The position numbers were made by a program, and so were the translations under genes. 64,000 bases of DNA. Source: Guyparkeria halophila. GTDB lineage: Bacteria > Pseudomonadota > Gammaproteobacteria > Halothiobacillales > Halothiobacillaceae. The stretch spans positions 193,501 to 257,500 of the forward strand of contig NZ_CP140153.1 of NCBI RefSeq assembly GCF_034479635.1, written 5' to 3'. Shown piece by piece: positions 45,816 to 56,183 of the stretch (its first letter is position 1; every line of letters begins with the position of its first letter). The notes beneath the pieces were generated by a model that was given only the letters and a program-made list of their open reading frames with translations, was not told the origin of the DNA and searched no databases.

Positions 45816-46784
45816 ATGAGCAAGGCATTTTCCGAGGGCCGCGTGCTGCGGATCGCCACCCGAGCCAGCCTGCTGGCGCTTTGGCAGGCGGAATTCGTGT
45901 CCGCCGAGCTGAAAAAGCGCAACCCGGGGCTTGAGGTCGAGCTGGTGAAGATGACCACCCGCGGTGACCAGCTGCTCGACAGCCCGCTGTCGAAGATCGG
46001 CGGCAAGGCGCTGTTCGTCAAGGAACTCGAGGTCGCCATGCTCGAGGATCGCGCCGACATCGCCGTGCACTCGATGAAGGACGTGCCGATGCAGTTCCCG
46101 GATGGCCTGGAGCTGATCGCCATCCTCGAGGGCGACGACCCGCACGACGCCTTCGTCTCCAACAAGTACGGCAACCTCGACCAGATGCCGGCAGGCTCCG
46201 TGGTCGGCACCTCCAGCCTGCGCCGCGAGACCCAGGTGCGCGAGCGCTTCCCGGACCTCGAGGTCAAGACCCTGCGAGGCAATATCCACACCCGCCTGCG
46301 CAAGCTCGACGACGGTGAGTACGACGCGATCATCCTGGCCGCCTCGGGCCTCAAGCGCGCCGAGCTGGCCGATCGCATCACGCATCGCCTTTCGGCCGAG
46401 GAGTCGCTGCCGGCGATGGGCCAGGGCGCGCTGGGCATCGAGGCACGCAGCGACGATGCGGCGGTGCACGCGCTGATCGACCCGCTGATCGACACGGATA
46501 CCACCACCCGCGTGACCGCCGAGCGGGCATTCAACACCCGTCTCAATGGCGGTTGCCAGGTGCCGATCGGTGGCCATGCCCTGTTGGTCGAGGACGACCA
46601 GCTGTGGCTGCGCGGCCTGGTGGGTCGCCCCGACGGCTCGGAGACCCTGCGCGACGAGATCACGGGGCCGCGCGACCAGGCCGAGGCACTGGGCATCGAG
46701 TTGGCCGAGCGCGTGCTGCGCGATGGCGCCGACAAGATCCTCGCCGAGGTGGGTATCGAGACCGAGGCGCCCGATCAGGGCTGA
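45816..46784 (+). CDS. hemC: porphobilinogen deaminase (hydroxymethylbilane synthase)
   Basis: 322 residues. Polymerises four porphobilinogens to hydroxymethylbilane. Seen: [47 protein letters not shown] as two halves, [37 protein letters not shown], and the dipyrromethane-binding Cys in [20 protein letters not shown]. First of hemC-hemD-hemX-hemY. Confidence 0.97.
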   Translation: MSKAFSEGRVLRIATRASLLALWQAEFVSAELKKRNPGLEVELVKMTTRGDQLLDSPLSKIGGKALFVKELEVAMLEDRADIAVHSMKDVPMQFPDGLELIAILEGDDPHDAFVSNKYGNLDQMPAGSVVGTSSLRRETQVRERFPDLEVKTLRGNIHTRLRKLDDGEYDAIILAASGLKRAELADRITHRLSAEESLPAMGQGALGIEARSDDAAVHALIDPLIDTDTTTRVTAERAFNTRLNGGCQVPIGGHALLVEDDQLWLRGLVGRPDGSETLRDEITGPRDQAEALGIELAERVLRDGADKILAEVGIETEAPDQG

Positions 46785-46788
46785 TTCG

Positions 46789-47598
46789 GTGACCGACCGC
46801 GACCTGCCGCCGATCCGCGAGGTCGTGCTGACGCGACCGGCCGGCAGCAATGCCGGCCTGCGCGAGGCGCTGATCGCGGCCCGACCCCTCGGGCTGCCCG
46901 AGCCGACCCTGATCACGCAGCCGCTGCTGGCCATCCAGCCACTGCGCGATGGCGGCGAGTTGCCTGCCGCGTTGTCGGCGATGGATTCCGGGGATCTCGT
47001 GGTCTTCGTCAGCCCGCGTGCCGTGGAGCTGGCCGATGCCGTTCGCCCGCTGGTCGACTGGCCGGCGCGCGAATTCGCCGCCGTGGGGGCGGCCACTGGC
47101 CGGGCGCTGGCAGGCGCCGGGCGACCCGCCACCTTCCTGCCCAATTCCTCCGAGGACAGCGAGGGGCTGCTCGAGTGTCTGCGTGATGTGCCCATGAGCG
47201 GCCGGCGCGTGTGGATCATTCGCGGCGAGACCGGCCGGGAACTGCTGGCCGAGGCCCTGGCCGCCCGGGGTGCCGAGCCACGGTTCGTCGCCGTCTACCG
47301 GCGCGCCTGTCCCGAGCCGCGGCCGCCCGTTCCGGCCGGCCCGGCCTGCCTCTGGATCATCACCGCCCCGCAGGCCCTCGACTGTTTCGCCCGACTGGCC
47401 GGCGAGACGGATGGCAGCGAGTCCGGGCTGCTAGACTCCAACCTGCTGGTCATCAATGAGCGCGCGCACGACCGGGCGCGGGCAGTGGGCGTTCGCGGGC
47501 CGATCCTTCTGGCCGGCGGACCGGGCGCCGAGACACTGGCCCGCGCGGCGTGGGAGGTGATTGCCGGCCGGCAATCATCGTCGTCGCCACGGCACTGA
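46789..47598 (+). CDS. hemD: uroporphyrinogen-III synthase
   Basis: 269 residues. Closes hydroxymethylbilane to uroporphyrinogen III. The family is poorly conserved; seen are the start VVLTRPAGSNAGLREAL, VFVSPRAVELADAVRPL, AAVGAATGRALAGAG, RVWIIRGETGRELLAEAL and WIITAPQALDCF. Start GTG at 46789, four bases after hemC; the frame open upstream overlaps hemC. Position within the hem operon strengthens the call. Confidence 0.9.
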   Translation: MTDRDLPPIREVVLTRPAGSNAGLREALIAARPLGLPEPTLITQPLLAIQPLRDGGELPAALSAMDSGDLVVFVSPRAVELADAVRPLVDWPAREFAAVGAATGRALAGAGRPATFLPNSSEDSEGLLECLRDVPMSGRRVWIIRGETGRELLAEALAARGAEPRFVAVYRRACPEPRPPVPAGPACLWIITAPQALDCFARLAGETDGSESGLLDSNLLVINERAHDRARAVGVRGPILLAGGPGAETLARAAWEVIAGRQSSSSPRH

Positions 47599-47647
47599 CC
47601 GGGGGCGCGCGCCCGACCGCTTTTATCCGATCGCATCCATACTGGGG

Positions 47648-49204
47648 ATGAGCATGGACAAGAAAGACCACGACAAGCAGGCCGAGGAGACCAAGGCCGG
47701 GACATCGGCCCAGGCAGGCAAGGCCTCGGATCCGTCGGCCGCATCGACATCGGCCGACAAGACCCAAGCTGATAATGGCCAGGCGGATAAGGGCCAGGCG
47801 GATAAGGGCCAGGCCGCCAAGGGCGGTGCGGGCAAGCCTGCCGCCAAGGCCGGTCAGAAAGCGGACGGCAAGCCCGGCGCCGCGACCCGCGCGGACAAGC
47901 AGTCGTCGGCAAGAGACGCCTCGGATGCGAAGGCGGCCGACAACAAGCCGTCGGGCAATCCGGGTGCCAAATCCGCTGGCGAGACTTCCGCCAGTTCGAG
48001 TGCGCCGGGTTCCGCCACCAATGCCAAGGGCGGAGACGTCAAGGGCGGTGGCGACAAGAACACCGGCGCCAAGACCGCGGCCCCGGTATCGCCGGCCCGC
48101 CCGCCCCGCCGGTCGGCCACGCCCTGGCTGGTCATCGGCATGCTGATCCTGTTCGCGCTGGCCGCGGTGGGCGGCTGGCAGTTGTGGCAGCTCCAGCAGT
48201 CCCAGCAGCAGGCCTTGGCGTCTCAGGCGGGCGAGCGTGAGTCGCTGGGTCAGGAGCTGACTCAGGAAATTGGGCGCCTCGATGAGCAACTGGGGCAGAC
48301 GCGCTCGAGCGTTGCGGCGCTGGAAGATCGTGGCGAGGCGATCCGCCAGGAGGTCGAGTCCGGCCTGCAGGCCCAGCAGGACGAACTGGCCGAACGGCAG
48401 GATCATCTTGATGCCCGCATCGCCCGCATCGACGACCGGCTCTCGCGCGGCGAGATTGCCTGGAAGACCGCGGAGGTCGGCTTCTTGCTGACGCGCGCCC
48501 AGGAACGTCTGACCATCGCGCGTGATCCCGACGGGGCGATGCTGGCCCTGCGGTTGGCCGATCAGCGCGTTGCCGCCCTGTCCCGCCCGCACTGGTTGCC
48601 GTTGCGTTCGGCGATCAGTGACGCCATTGCCGAAATCGAGGCGGCCGGCGAGGGTGACCGCGTCGGTCAGGCACTGGCGCTGCGGCGGCTGACCGACCGC
48701 GTCGAGGACTGGCCGCTGGCCGACGAGGCCGGCGGTGACACGACCGCCGCGGCCGAGCCGGAGACCTCGAACCAGGCACCACTGCCGGCAGATGCGGCCT
48801 GGTACGAGAAGGCCTGGGCCGCGACCAGCGGCTGGGTCGCCGGGCAGGTCACCGTGACCCGGTCGGATACACCCACTCGATTGCGCGAACGCGTGGCCAC
48901 GGACCGCGAGATGCGCCTGTGGCTGACCGCCGTGCGGGAATCCCTGCTCTCGCGCGATCACGATGCACTCTCGACCACGATCGACGAGGCGCGCGACTGG
49001 CTCGAGTCGCATTACGCCACCGACGCCGACGGGCCGGCCAAGGCCCTCCAGTCGCTCAAGCGCACGCAAGAGCGTTTCGCCAGCCGCGAATTCCCGTCGA
49101 TCGACGCGGTGCTCGATGCCTGGGAGCGGGCCAACGCCCGCGAAAAGGTGCGGGCCGAGTCGCAGAACGCGCCCGCTGAGACCGACGAGGAGGATCCGTC
49201 ATGA
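47648..49204 (+). CDS. hemX: HemX family membrane protein
   Basis: 518 residues. The HemX family is often annotated uroporphyrinogen-III C-methyltransferase, but the N-terminal half has no methyltransferase motif. The first about 150 residues are a low-complexity Ala/Lys/Gly/Asp/Ser region, including a 15-base tandem repeat (GQADK units, 47777-47821). One membrane helix follows (TPWLVIGMLILFALAAVGGWQLW), then a coiled-coil stalk (QQSQQQALASQAGERESL through QAQQDELAERQDHLDARI) and the conserved C-terminal domain with RAQERLTIARDPDGAMLALRLAD. A second ATG two codons later is possible. It overlaps hemY by four bases. Confidence 0.88.
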   Translation: MSMDKKDHDKQAEETKAGTSAQAGKASDPSAASTSADKTQADNGQADKGQADKGQAAKGGAGKPAAKAGQKADGKPGAATRADKQSSARDASDAKAADNKPSGNPGAKSAGETSASSSAPGSATNAKGGDVKGGGDKNTGAKTAAPVSPARPPRRSATPWLVIGMLILFALAAVGGWQLWQLQQSQQQALASQAGERESLGQELTQEIGRLDEQLGQTRSSVAALEDRGEAIRQEVESGLQAQQDELAERQDHLDARIARIDDRLSRGEIAWKTAEVGFLLTRAQERLTIARDPDGAMLALRLADQRVAALSRPHWLPLRSAISDAIAEIEAAGEGDRVGQALALRRLTDRVEDWPLADEAGGDTTAAAEPETSNQAPLPADAAWYEKAWAATSGWVAGQVTVTRSDTPTRLRERVATDREMRLWLTAVRESLLSRDHDALSTTIDEARDWLESHYATDADGPAKALQSLKRTQERFASREFPSIDAVLDAWERANAREKVRAESQNAPAETDEEDPS

Positions 49205-50523
49205 AGCGTCTGATCGTCTGGATCGTCCTGCTGGCGGCGGCCGTGGCCGCGGCCATCTATTTCCTCCCGGGAGCCGGCGCGGCGATGATCGAATTCGCGG
49301 GGTGGCGCATCGAGACCACCGCCGTCGGCCTGGTGTTGATCGTGCTGGCCATGCTGATCGGCCTGCAGCTGATCTGGCGGTTGATCGCCGGGTTGGTGCA
49401 CCTGCCGGCGCGCTTCGGCCGTCGCTCGGCCGAGCAGCGCCGACGGGCCGCCGACGAGAAGCTCCTGCGTGCCTGGGCCGAACGCCAGCGCCGCCAGACC
49501 GAGCTGGCGCAACGCTACGCCCTGGCCGGGGTGGAGGACGGCAGCCTGCCGCCCATGCACTTCCAGGTGGCGATCGATGCCCTGCTCGATGGGCTCGATC
49601 CCTCGCGCCAGGGGGCGGCCCCGCGCGGCCGGGCGGAGACCCGCGAGGAGATCGGTGACCTGTTCGAGACGGTCGGTCGTCGCTTTCCCAAGTTCGCCGA
49701 GTTCCTGCGCCTGCATATCGTCCAGCGGCTGATTGCGCTCAACGAGATCGAGTGGGCGCAGGCAATGGTCGAACCGCTGGTCGACACCCATCCGCGCGAC
49801 GAGGCCATCCTGCTGATCCGGGCGCAGTTGCTCGAAATGGCCGGTGAGTACGACGCGCTGGCGCGGTTGCTGCCGACCCTGCGGCGGATCAAGGACAAGC
49901 GCCTGACCGCCGATGAGCTCTTGCGGATCGAACGCGTGGTGCTGCTCGGCCGGATCGAGGCCGCGTCACGGGCGCGTGATCTCGATGGCCTGTCGCGACT
50001 CTGGGCCGAGGCCGGCCGCAACGTGGTCGACAGCCCGGCCGTGACTATCGCCTACGCCGAGGCGCTGGCCCGAGGGGGCGCGGAAACGGCGGCCGCCCGG
50101 GTGCTGGAAAAGCGCCTGGGTCGCGCGCTGGAGGCACAGACACTGCACGCCTGGGCCGAACTGCGCCACGAGGACCCGGCCGAGGCTCGCAAGCGCCTGC
50201 TCAAGCTGGTGCCGGATGACTGGAGCGAACCGGCCAATGCGCCGGACGTCGGGCGTGCGCGCGAGCGCGCCGCGTTTGCCTACGCCATGGCGCGCCTGGC
50301 GCTGGCCGAGTCCGATCCCACGTCGGCACAGCTGTGGGTGGGGCGCCTGGGCCCGCTCGACCAGGAACTCCGTTATCTGGCCGTCGCCGCGCGCGTGCAT
50401 GCTCGCCTGCGCGACAGCAGCGAGGCGGCCTTGCTCTACGAGCGCGCCCTGGCCCGGGCCGGTCTGGAAACGGCCGCCGCCCCGCAACCGGTGAAACCGG
50501 CCGCGACTGACGATGGCCGCTGA
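49201..50523 (+). CDS. hemY: HemY family TPR membrane protein
   Basis: 440 residues. Proteobacterial HemY (not the Bacillus protoporphyrinogen oxidase). Two N-terminal membrane helices ([41 protein letters not shown]), then TPR-like helical repeats to the C-terminus (for example [39 protein letters not shown]). Coupled with hemX by ATGA; overlaps ubiD by 11 bases. Thought to organise heme-synthesis enzymes at the membrane. Confidence 0.92.
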   Translation: MKRLIVWIVLLAAAVAAAIYFLPGAGAAMIEFAGWRIETTAVGLVLIVLAMLIGLQLIWRLIAGLVHLPARFGRRSAEQRRRAADEKLLRAWAERQRRQTELAQRYALAGVEDGSLPPMHFQVAIDALLDGLDPSRQGAAPRGRAETREEIGDLFETVGRRFPKFAEFLRLHIVQRLIALNEIEWAQAMVEPLVDTHPRDEAILLIRAQLLEMAGEYDALARLLPTLRRIKDKRLTADELLRIERVVLLGRIEAASRARDLDGLSRLWAEAGRNVVDSPAVTIAYAEALARGGAETAAARVLEKRLGRALEAQTLHAWAELRHEDPAEARKRLLKLVPDDWSEPANAPDVGRARERAAFAYAMARLALAESDPTSAQLWVGRLGPLDQELRYLAVAARVHARLRDSSEAALLYERALARAGLETAAAPQPVKPAATDDGR

Positions 50524-52084
50524 TCGGGCGGCCAAGCCGTCCAAAGGGGCGCTGGCCGACCTGCGGCTTTTCCTCGACCAACTCGAACGCCAGGGCGAAC
50601 TGGTCCGGATCACCGAGCCGGTCGACCCGGACCAGGAGATGACCGTGCTGGCTGACCGCGTGCTGCGGTCCGGCGGCCCGGCGTTGCTGATCGAGAACCC
50701 GGTCGGCTTCGACACGCCGGTGCTGCTCAACCTGTTCGGCACCCCCGAGCGCGTGGCGCAGGGGATGGGCGGGCAGACGCTGGCCGACCTGCGCGAGATC
50801 GGTCGGCTGTTGGCCTTCCTCAAGGAACCCGATCCGCCGGCCGGGCTCAAGGAGGCCTGGAAGAGCCTGCCGATCTTCAAGAAGGTGCTCGACATGGCGC
50901 CGCGGCGGGTGAAGAAGGCACCGGTCCAGGAGGTGGTGATCGAGGCCGATGACGTCGATCTGGCGCAGTGGCCGATCCAGACCTGTTGGCCGGACGATGC
51001 CGCGCCGCTGATCACCTGGGGACTGACCACCACGCGCGGCCGGCCGCGCAAGGGCGGTGGGATGGAGTCGGATCCCGAGGATGCCGCGGCTTGTGGGCGC
51101 GAGCGCCTGAACATGGGGATCTATCGCCAGCAGGTGATCGGTCGCAACCGGGTGATCATGCGCTGGCTGGCCCATCGCGGCGGCGCGCTGGACTTCGCGA
51201 ACTGGCAGGAAACGCATCCCGGCGAACCGTTTCCCATTGCCGTGACGTTGGGCGCCGACCCGGCCACCATCCTGGGCGCGGTCACCCCGGTGCCCGACAC
51301 GCTCTCCGAATACGCCTTCGCCGGCCTGCTGCGTGGCGAGCGCACCCGGCTGGTGGAGTGCCTGTCGCATGACCTACTGGTGCCGGCGAATGCCGAGATG
51401 GTGCTCGAGGGGTTCATCCACCCCGACGACATGGCGGTCGAGGGCCCGTACGGGGATCACACCGGCTACTACAACGAGACCGAATCCTTCCCGGTGATGA
51501 CCATCGAGCGCATCACCCATCGCAAGAATCCGATCTACCACAGCACCCACACCGGCCGCCCGCCGGACGAGCCCGCCATCCTCGGCGTGGCGCTCAACGA
51601 GGTGTTCGTGCCGCTGATCCAGAAGCCCTTCCCGGAGATCGTCGACTTTTATCTGCCGCCGGAGGGCTGTTCGTATCGGATGGCGGTGGTGTCGATGAAA
51701 AAGCAGTACCCGGGGCATGCCAAGCGCGTGATGATGGGGGTCTGGAGCTTTCTGCGCCAGTTCATGTACACCAAGTTCGTGATCGTGGTCGACGACGATG
51801 TCGATCCGCGTTCCTGGGAGGACGTGATCTGGGCGATGACCACCCGGATGGACCCGGTGCGTGACACCCACCTGGTGGAGAATACCCCCATCGATTACCT
51901 GGACTTTGCCTCGCCCGTCTCCGGGCTGGGCGGCAAGATGGGGCTGGACGCGACCAGCAAGTGGCCGGGGGAGACCGACCGCGAGTGGGGCCGGCCGATC
52001 CGCGCCGACCGCGAGGCCGAGGCGGCGATGGCCTCGGTGTTCGAGGCGGTGATGGCGAAGGCCAAGGCCGCGCGCAACGACTGA
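50513..52084 (+). CDS. ubiD: UbiD family 4-hydroxy-3-polyprenylbenzoate decarboxylase
   Basis: 523 residues. Prenylated-FMN-dependent decarboxylase of ubiquinone biosynthesis. Seen: [57 protein letters not shown], the active-site E-R-E region [16 protein letters not shown], and [21 protein letters not shown]-terminal start overlaps hemY; it appears as the last gene of the hem run. It needs the UbiX flavin prenyltransferase, which is not in the window. Confidence 0.95.
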   Translation: MAADRAAKPSKGALADLRLFLDQLERQGELVRITEPVDPDQEMTVLADRVLRSGGPALLIENPVGFDTPVLLNLFGTPERVAQGMGGQTLADLREIGRLLAFLKEPDPPAGLKEAWKSLPIFKKVLDMAPRRVKKAPVQEVVIEADDVDLAQWPIQTCWPDDAAPLITWGLTTTRGRPRKGGGMESDPEDAAACGRERLNMGIYRQQVIGRNRVIMRWLAHRGGALDFANWQETHPGEPFPIAVTLGADPATILGAVTPVPDTLSEYAFAGLLRGERTRLVECLSHDLLVPANAEMVLEGFIHPDDMAVEGPYGDHTGYYNETESFPVMTIERITHRKNPIYHSTHTGRPPDEPAILGVALNEVFVPLIQKPFPEIVDFYLPPEGCSYRMAVVSMKKQYPGHAKRVMMGVWSFLRQFMYTKFVIVVDDDVDPRSWEDVIWAMTTRMDPVRDTHLVENTPIDYLDFASPVSGLGGKMGLDATSKWPGETDREWGRPIRADREAEAAMASVFEAVMAKAKAARND

Positions 52085-52148
52085 GTGCAGCGCCCCGCCC
52101 CGGCACATGGTCGCGGGTGCGTGGTCACGGGCACGTGGCCACGGAGGA

Positions 52149-53561
52149 TCAGTCCGGCGTGTCGCCCGCGAGCACGCAGCGGTTGCGGCCCTGTTCCTTG
52201 GCCTGGTAGAGCGCGGCGTCGGCACGGGTGAAGACCGTCTCCATCTCCTCGCCAGTCGCGAACTCGGCCAGCCCGCAGGAGGCGGTCACGCCGATTTCCT
52301 TGCCCCGATAACGCAGCTTGGTGCCTGCCAGTTTCTCGCGGATGCGCTCGACCACCTTGAGGGCATCCGGGCCCGAGGCGGCCGGCAGCAACATGATGAA
52401 TTCCTCGCCGCCGAAGCGCGCGATCATGTCGACGTCACGGATCAGGTTCATGAAGGTCTTGCCGACGATGATCAGGGTCTTGTCGCCCGCCTGGTGGCCC
52501 AGCTGATCGTTGATTTCCTTGAAGTGATCAAGATCCCAGATCGCCAGCGTCAGCGGGGCGTCGTCGCGGCGCATGCGCGCCATTTCGAGGCGCACCCGGT
52601 GATCGAAGGCCAGGCGGTTGGGCAGTCCGGTGAGGTTGTCGCGGAACAGTTTCGCCTCGCTCTGCTTGAGCTGTTCCTCGAGCATGCGGGTCTGGTCCTC
52701 GAGCCGTGCCAGCCGCTGGCGTAGCTGCTCGTTGTCCACCTCGACGTCTTCCTGGCGGCGGTCTTCGCCCTGTTGAAAGGCCTGTACTTGCTGGCGGATC
52801 CGGTTGATACGGTCGCGCACGGCGAGCTTGAGGCCGTCGAGGTCGTCGGCCGATTCCACCTGGGCGTGGATGTCATCGACCTGTTGGCGGAGCGAGTCGT
52901 CGAGCTTGAGTCGGGCGTCCCGCTGCACGCTCAGGTCGTCGCTCTGCGCCTGGCTGAACTGGTCGATGTCGGCCAGCGCCTCGGTGACCTGCTCGAGAAA
53001 GCGGGTGAGTTCGCTCTTCTCCTTCTCGATGGTCTGACGCATGTCGTTGATCAGTGTGGCACTGCGGTCGATCAGGATGCTGGGCAGGGTGCGGTCGTTG
53101 GGATCGTCGATGGCGGCGATCAAGCGGGCGCGCCGGCCCTCCAGCGCATCGACGAAGGCGATGCGGTCGAGCAGCAGGGGCAGCACCTCGCGCACGTGGG
53201 AGGCGGAGCCGTTGTGTGTGCCGTGGCTGGCCGGGGTGGCCTCCGGCTGCGGCGTTTCGTCGGGCTGGCTGGCCTCGAGCTCACGGATCCGCCGTGCCAG
53301 GTCTTCGAGCTCGCCCTTGAGGCGGCCCACCTCGAAGGCATGCTCGTCCTGCTTGCGGGCCTTGTCGCGGATGCGGGCGGCGGCGTCGGCCAGCTCCGGG
53401 TAGGCCTTGTCGACCGCGAACAGCACCCGGGAGAGGGTGAGCTTGAGCAGGCCACCCAGTTCCTGGTCGTGGTCCTCGAGCCGGCCAACCTCGCCCAGCA
53501 ATTGTTCGTAGCGCTCGCGGTAGTCGTCCTGTTCCGTCGACGCGGTGGGTGCCTCGGCCAT
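52149..53561 (-). CDS. diguanylate cyclase with long coiled-coil N-terminus
   Basis: 470 residues, no membrane segment. The first about 300 residues are helical and charged (LLGEVGRLEDHDQELGGLL, a Pro/Ser/His linker at 98-120, and coiled coil at 170-305 ending DQTRMLEEQLKQSEAKLF). The C-terminal GGDEF domain starts at DNLTGLPNRLAFD and carries GGEEF (384-388) and the inhibitory I-site RDVD (375-378), spaced five residues before it. It should therefore make c-di-GMP with product inhibition. The N-terminal half has the look of accessory regions found in other proteobacterial cyclases; its ligand is unknown. Confidence 0.9.
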   Translation of the reverse strand: MAEAPTASTEQDDYRERYEQLLGEVGRLEDHDQELGGLLKLTLSRVLFAVDKAYPELADAAARIRDKARKQDEHAFEVGRLKGELEDLARRIRELEASQPDETPQPEATPASHGTHNGSASHVREVLPLLLDRIAFVDALEGRRARLIAAIDDPNDRTLPSILIDRSATLINDMRQTIEKEKSELTRFLEQVTEALADIDQFSQAQSDDLSVQRDARLKLDDSLRQQVDDIHAQVESADDLDGLKLAVRDRINRIRQQVQAFQQGEDRRQEDVEVDNEQLRQRLARLEDQTRMLEEQLKQSEAKLFRDNLTGLPNRLAFDHRVRLEMARMRRDDAPLTLAIWDLDHFKEINDQLGHQAGDKTLIIVGKTFMNLIRDVDMIARFGGEEFIMLLPAASGPDALKVVERIREKLAGTKLRYRGKEIGVTASCGLAEFATGEEMETVFTRADAALYQAKEQGRNRCVLAGDTPD

Positions 53562-53579
53562 CGTTGCGTTCTCTCCCTA

Positions 53580-53661
53580 GGAAAACTCTGCACGGTTCGA
53601 TGAGGTTGTCTGCGGACAAACCCACGAGCCAGAGAGGCCATCGAACCGTGCAGAGTTTCCC
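53580..53661. repeat. interspersed repeat, copy C (82-bp hairpin)
   Basis: Left arm GAAAACTCTGCACGGTTCGATG (53581-53602) pairs with the right arm CATCGAACCGTGCAGAGTTTCC (53639-53660) with about one mismatch. The central 36 bases and right arm (53611-53661) match copy B. This is the most compact, intact copy. It lies in the upstream gap of the diguanylate cyclase gene. Confidence 0.82.
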
Positions 53662-53679
53662 AACAATGTAGTCCGAAGA

Positions 53680-54519
53680 CTAGTCCGGTTTGTGCGGCAA
53701 TGGTAGCGCGATGCTCATCGCCACCGGGATGTGGTCCGACCCGCCGATCGGGCGGGCCTCGGTGCCGCGGATATCCAGCGACTGGCTCACCGCGATGTGA
53801 TCGATCGCCCGTTGCGGCTGCCAGCGCGGGTAGGTGAGCGGGGGGCGCTTGGGTAGCTTCAGGCCGTTTTGTATGCACCAGTGCTGCATGCCGGGGTCGT
53901 CCGGTTCGCAGTTGAAATCGGCCATCACCACCACGTAGCCCGGGACATCGGCCAGCTCGCCCAGCTGGTCGAACTGCATTTGGCGGGCGCGACGGCTCAG
54001 GGCCAGGTGGGTGTCGATCACGCGCAGCGGGTGGCCGTCCCAGCGAAAGTCCGCCACCAGTGCCCCGCGACCCGGCATGCGACCGGGCAGCGGGCACTGG
54101 GTGATGTCCCGTGGCTGGATGCGGCTGATCAGGCCCAGCGCGTGTTTGCCGAACTGGCCCAGGTCGCGGTTGACGCGTACCGCCCAGTGCGAGAGTTCGG
54201 CCAGTTCGGCCAGGTGCTCGGCCTGATTGAGGAAACGGCTGCGGATCGAGCCGGCATCCGCCTCCTGCAGGCCGATGATGTCGAAGTGCGACAGGGTCGG
54301 GGCAATGGCCGCCAGGCTGCGGGCGCGGTCGGCACTGGGCAGCAGGTGTTTCCAGCCGCCGGTGACATAGTCGCGATAGCGATGGGTGGCGATGCCGACC
54401 TGGATGTTGTGCGACAGCAGACGAAGCGGTTGATGGCCCCGCACGGCGGTGAAATCGTCGGGTCCGCCAGTGGCCGTGCTGCAGCTCAGGCCGCGTTGGC
54501 TGGCTGCCCGGCGGGTCAT
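53680..54519 (-). CDS. endonuclease/exonuclease/phosphatase family protein
   Basis: 279 residues. EEP-fold hydrolase: LLSHNIQVGIATHRY, FDIIGLQEADAGS (metal Glu), RVIDTHLALSRRARQMQ, VVVMADFNCEPDDPGMQHW and GGSDHIPVAMSIAL (catalytic Asp-His). The DTHLAL and ADFN motifs suggest a phosphatase/diesterase acting on small molecules or lipids rather than DNA, but the substrate is unknown. The start overlaps the stop of the acetolactate synthase-like gene by four bases. Confidence 0.82.
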   Translation of the reverse strand: MTRRAASQRGLSCSTATGGPDDFTAVRGHQPLRLLSHNIQVGIATHRYRDYVTGGWKHLLPSADRARSLAAIAPTLSHFDIIGLQEADAGSIRSRFLNQAEHLAELAELSHWAVRVNRDLGQFGKHALGLISRIQPRDITQCPLPGRMPGRGALVADFRWDGHPLRVIDTHLALSRRARQMQFDQLGELADVPGYVVVMADFNCEPDDPGMQHWCIQNGLKLPKRPPLTYPRWQPQRAIDHIAVSQSLDIRGTEARPIGGSDHIPVAMSIALPLPHKPD

Positions 54520-56183
54520 CCGCCCACCAGTGTCTCGCCGAGTCGCCGGGTGAGCTGCTCGTTCTCGCGGTAGTCCACGGGCACGTCGATCACGCAGACG
54601 GACTGGCTTGCCATCGCCTCCTTGAGGATCGGCAACAGCCCGTCACCGGATTCCACCCGATAGCCCTTCGCGCCGAAGCTCTCGGCCAACTGAACGAAGT
54701 CCGGGTTGCCGAAGTGCACGCCCGTGCTGCGCCCGAAGCCGCGGCGCTGCTTCATGTCGATCAGCCCGTAGCCGCCGTCGTTCCAGATCAGCACGATGAT
54801 CGGCGTGTTGCAGCGCACCGCCGTCTCCAGCTCCTGCACGTTCATCAGAAAGCCCGCATCGCCCGTGGCGGCGACGATGTGCCGCTCCGGGTAGAGCAGC
54901 TTGGCGGCGATCGCGCCGGGCAGGGCGATGCCCATGCTGGCAAAGCCGTTGGAGATGATGCAGCTGTTGGGCTGTTCGGAGCGGTACATGCGCGCCAGCC
55001 ACATCTTGTGGGCGCCGACGTCGGAGATGACGATGTCGCGGCTGGAGAGGGCCGTGCGCAGGTCCCAGATCAGCTTCTGCGGCTTGATCGGCAGGCAGTC
55101 GTCGTCGGCATGCCGGTTCATGTCCTCGATCAGCGCCTCGCGCAGGTTGCGGAAGGCGGGCCCGTCGCGCGGGATGGTCAGCTCACCGAGACGGTTCATG
55201 GCGGTGTTGATGTCGCCGACGATGCTGGTCGCTACCGGGTAGTAGGCGTCCACCTCCGCGGCCTCGGTGTCCACGTGAATGATGTGACGGTCACGGGTGG
55301 GGTGCCAGAGCTGGGGGTGGTACTCGACCAGGTCGTAGCCAATGCAGACGATCACGTCGGCCTGGTCGAAGCCCACGTTGACGTAGTCCTTCGACTGCAG
55401 GCCCACCGACCCCAGCGCCATCGGGTGGCGGAAGGGGATCACGCCCTTGGCCATGAAGGTGTTGGCCACCGGGATATTGAGCCGTTCGGCGAGGGTGGCG
55501 AGAGCTTCGCTGGCCTCGGCGCGGACCACGCCGTGACCGGCGAGGATGATCGGATGGTGCGCCTCGCTCAGCAACCGGGCCGCCTGTTTGAGGCTCGATT
55601 CACACGGTTCGCTCGCCCCGTTGGCAGTCACTGGCAGCGGCGCGGCGTAACCCGATTCCACCGGCATGGCGGCGACGTCCTCGGGCAGCTCGATGAAGCT
55701 TGCCCCGCCCTTGCCGGCCTCGGCGAACTTGGTCGCCCGCCGAATGGTCTCGGGGATGGCGGATGGGGTGACGATCCGCGAGGCATAGCGGGTGATCGGC
55801 TCGAACATCCGCACCAGGTCGAGCACCTGGTGCGATTCCTTGTGCAAGCGGTCGATACCGGCCTGCCCGGCGATCGCGATCAGCGGGGCGTGGTCCATGT
55901 TGGCATCGGCCACGCCGGTGACCAGATTCGTCGCGCCGGGCCCGAGCGTGGAAAAGCACACGCCCGGCTTGCCGGTGAGTCGACCGACGAGATCGGCCAT
56001 GAACGCCGCGCCCTGTTCATGGCGCGTGACGATCAGCTCGATCGACGACTCGTTGAGCGCATCGACGAAATCGAGGTTCTCCTCCCCCGGGATGCCGAAG
56101 ACGTACTTGACGCCCTCGTTCTCCAGGCAGCGCAGCAGCAGTTGGGCGCCGGTAGCCACGGGGCGATCAGTTGCGTTCGTCAC
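54516..56183 (-). CDS. acetolactate synthase-like ThDP enzyme (catabolic type)
   Basis: 555 residues. ThDP-dependent enzyme of the IlvB/AlsS family. Seen: YVFGIPGEENLDFVDAL, the catalytic Glu region VTRHEQGAAFMADLVGRL, STLGPGATNLVTGVADA, FIELPEDVAAMPVESG, and the ThDP motif GDAGFLMNVQELETAVR with WNDGGYGLI. No small-subunit gene is next to it, and the sequence looks closer to the catabolic AlsS group; other carboligases cannot be excluded. Start GTG overlaps dsbA by 17 bases; a GTG eight codons later is possible. Sits between an EEP hydrolase and dsbA in a tightly packed unit. Confidence 0.85.
   Translation of the reverse strand: MTNATDRPVATGAQLLLRCLENEGVKYVFGIPGEENLDFVDALNESSIELIVTRHEQGAAFMADLVGRLTGKPGVCFSTLGPGATNLVTGVADANMDHAPLIAIAGQAGIDRLHKESHQVLDLVRMFEPITRYASRIVTPSAIPETIRRATKFAEAGKGGASFIELPEDVAAMPVESGYAAPLPVTANGASEPCESSLKQAARLLSEAHHPIILAGHGVVRAEASEALATLAERLNIPVANTFMAKGVIPFRHPMALGSVGLQSKDYVNVGFDQADVIVCIGYDLVEYHPQLWHPTRDRHIIHVDTEAAEVDAYYPVATSIVGDINTAMNRLGELTIPRDGPAFRNLREALIEDMNRHADDDCLPIKPQKLIWDLRTALSSRDIVISDVGAHKMWLARMYRSEQPNSCIISNGFASMGIALPGAIAAKLLYPERHIVAATGDAGFLMNVQELETAVRCNTPIIVLIWNDGGYGLIDMKQRRGFGRSTGVHFGNPDFVQLAESFGAKGYRVESGDGLLPILKEAMASQSVCVIDVPVDYRENEQLTRRLGETLVGG

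Noticed and set aside
45102-47219. 705-codon antisense frame over hemC and hemD
   Set aside because: Shadow of hemC/hemD in GC-rich DNA; its low-complexity protein has no recognisable motif.
47648-49204. Uroporphyrinogen-III C-methyltransferase activity for HemX
   Set aside because: No SAM-binding methyltransferase motif; the name is inherited from a related fusion annotation.
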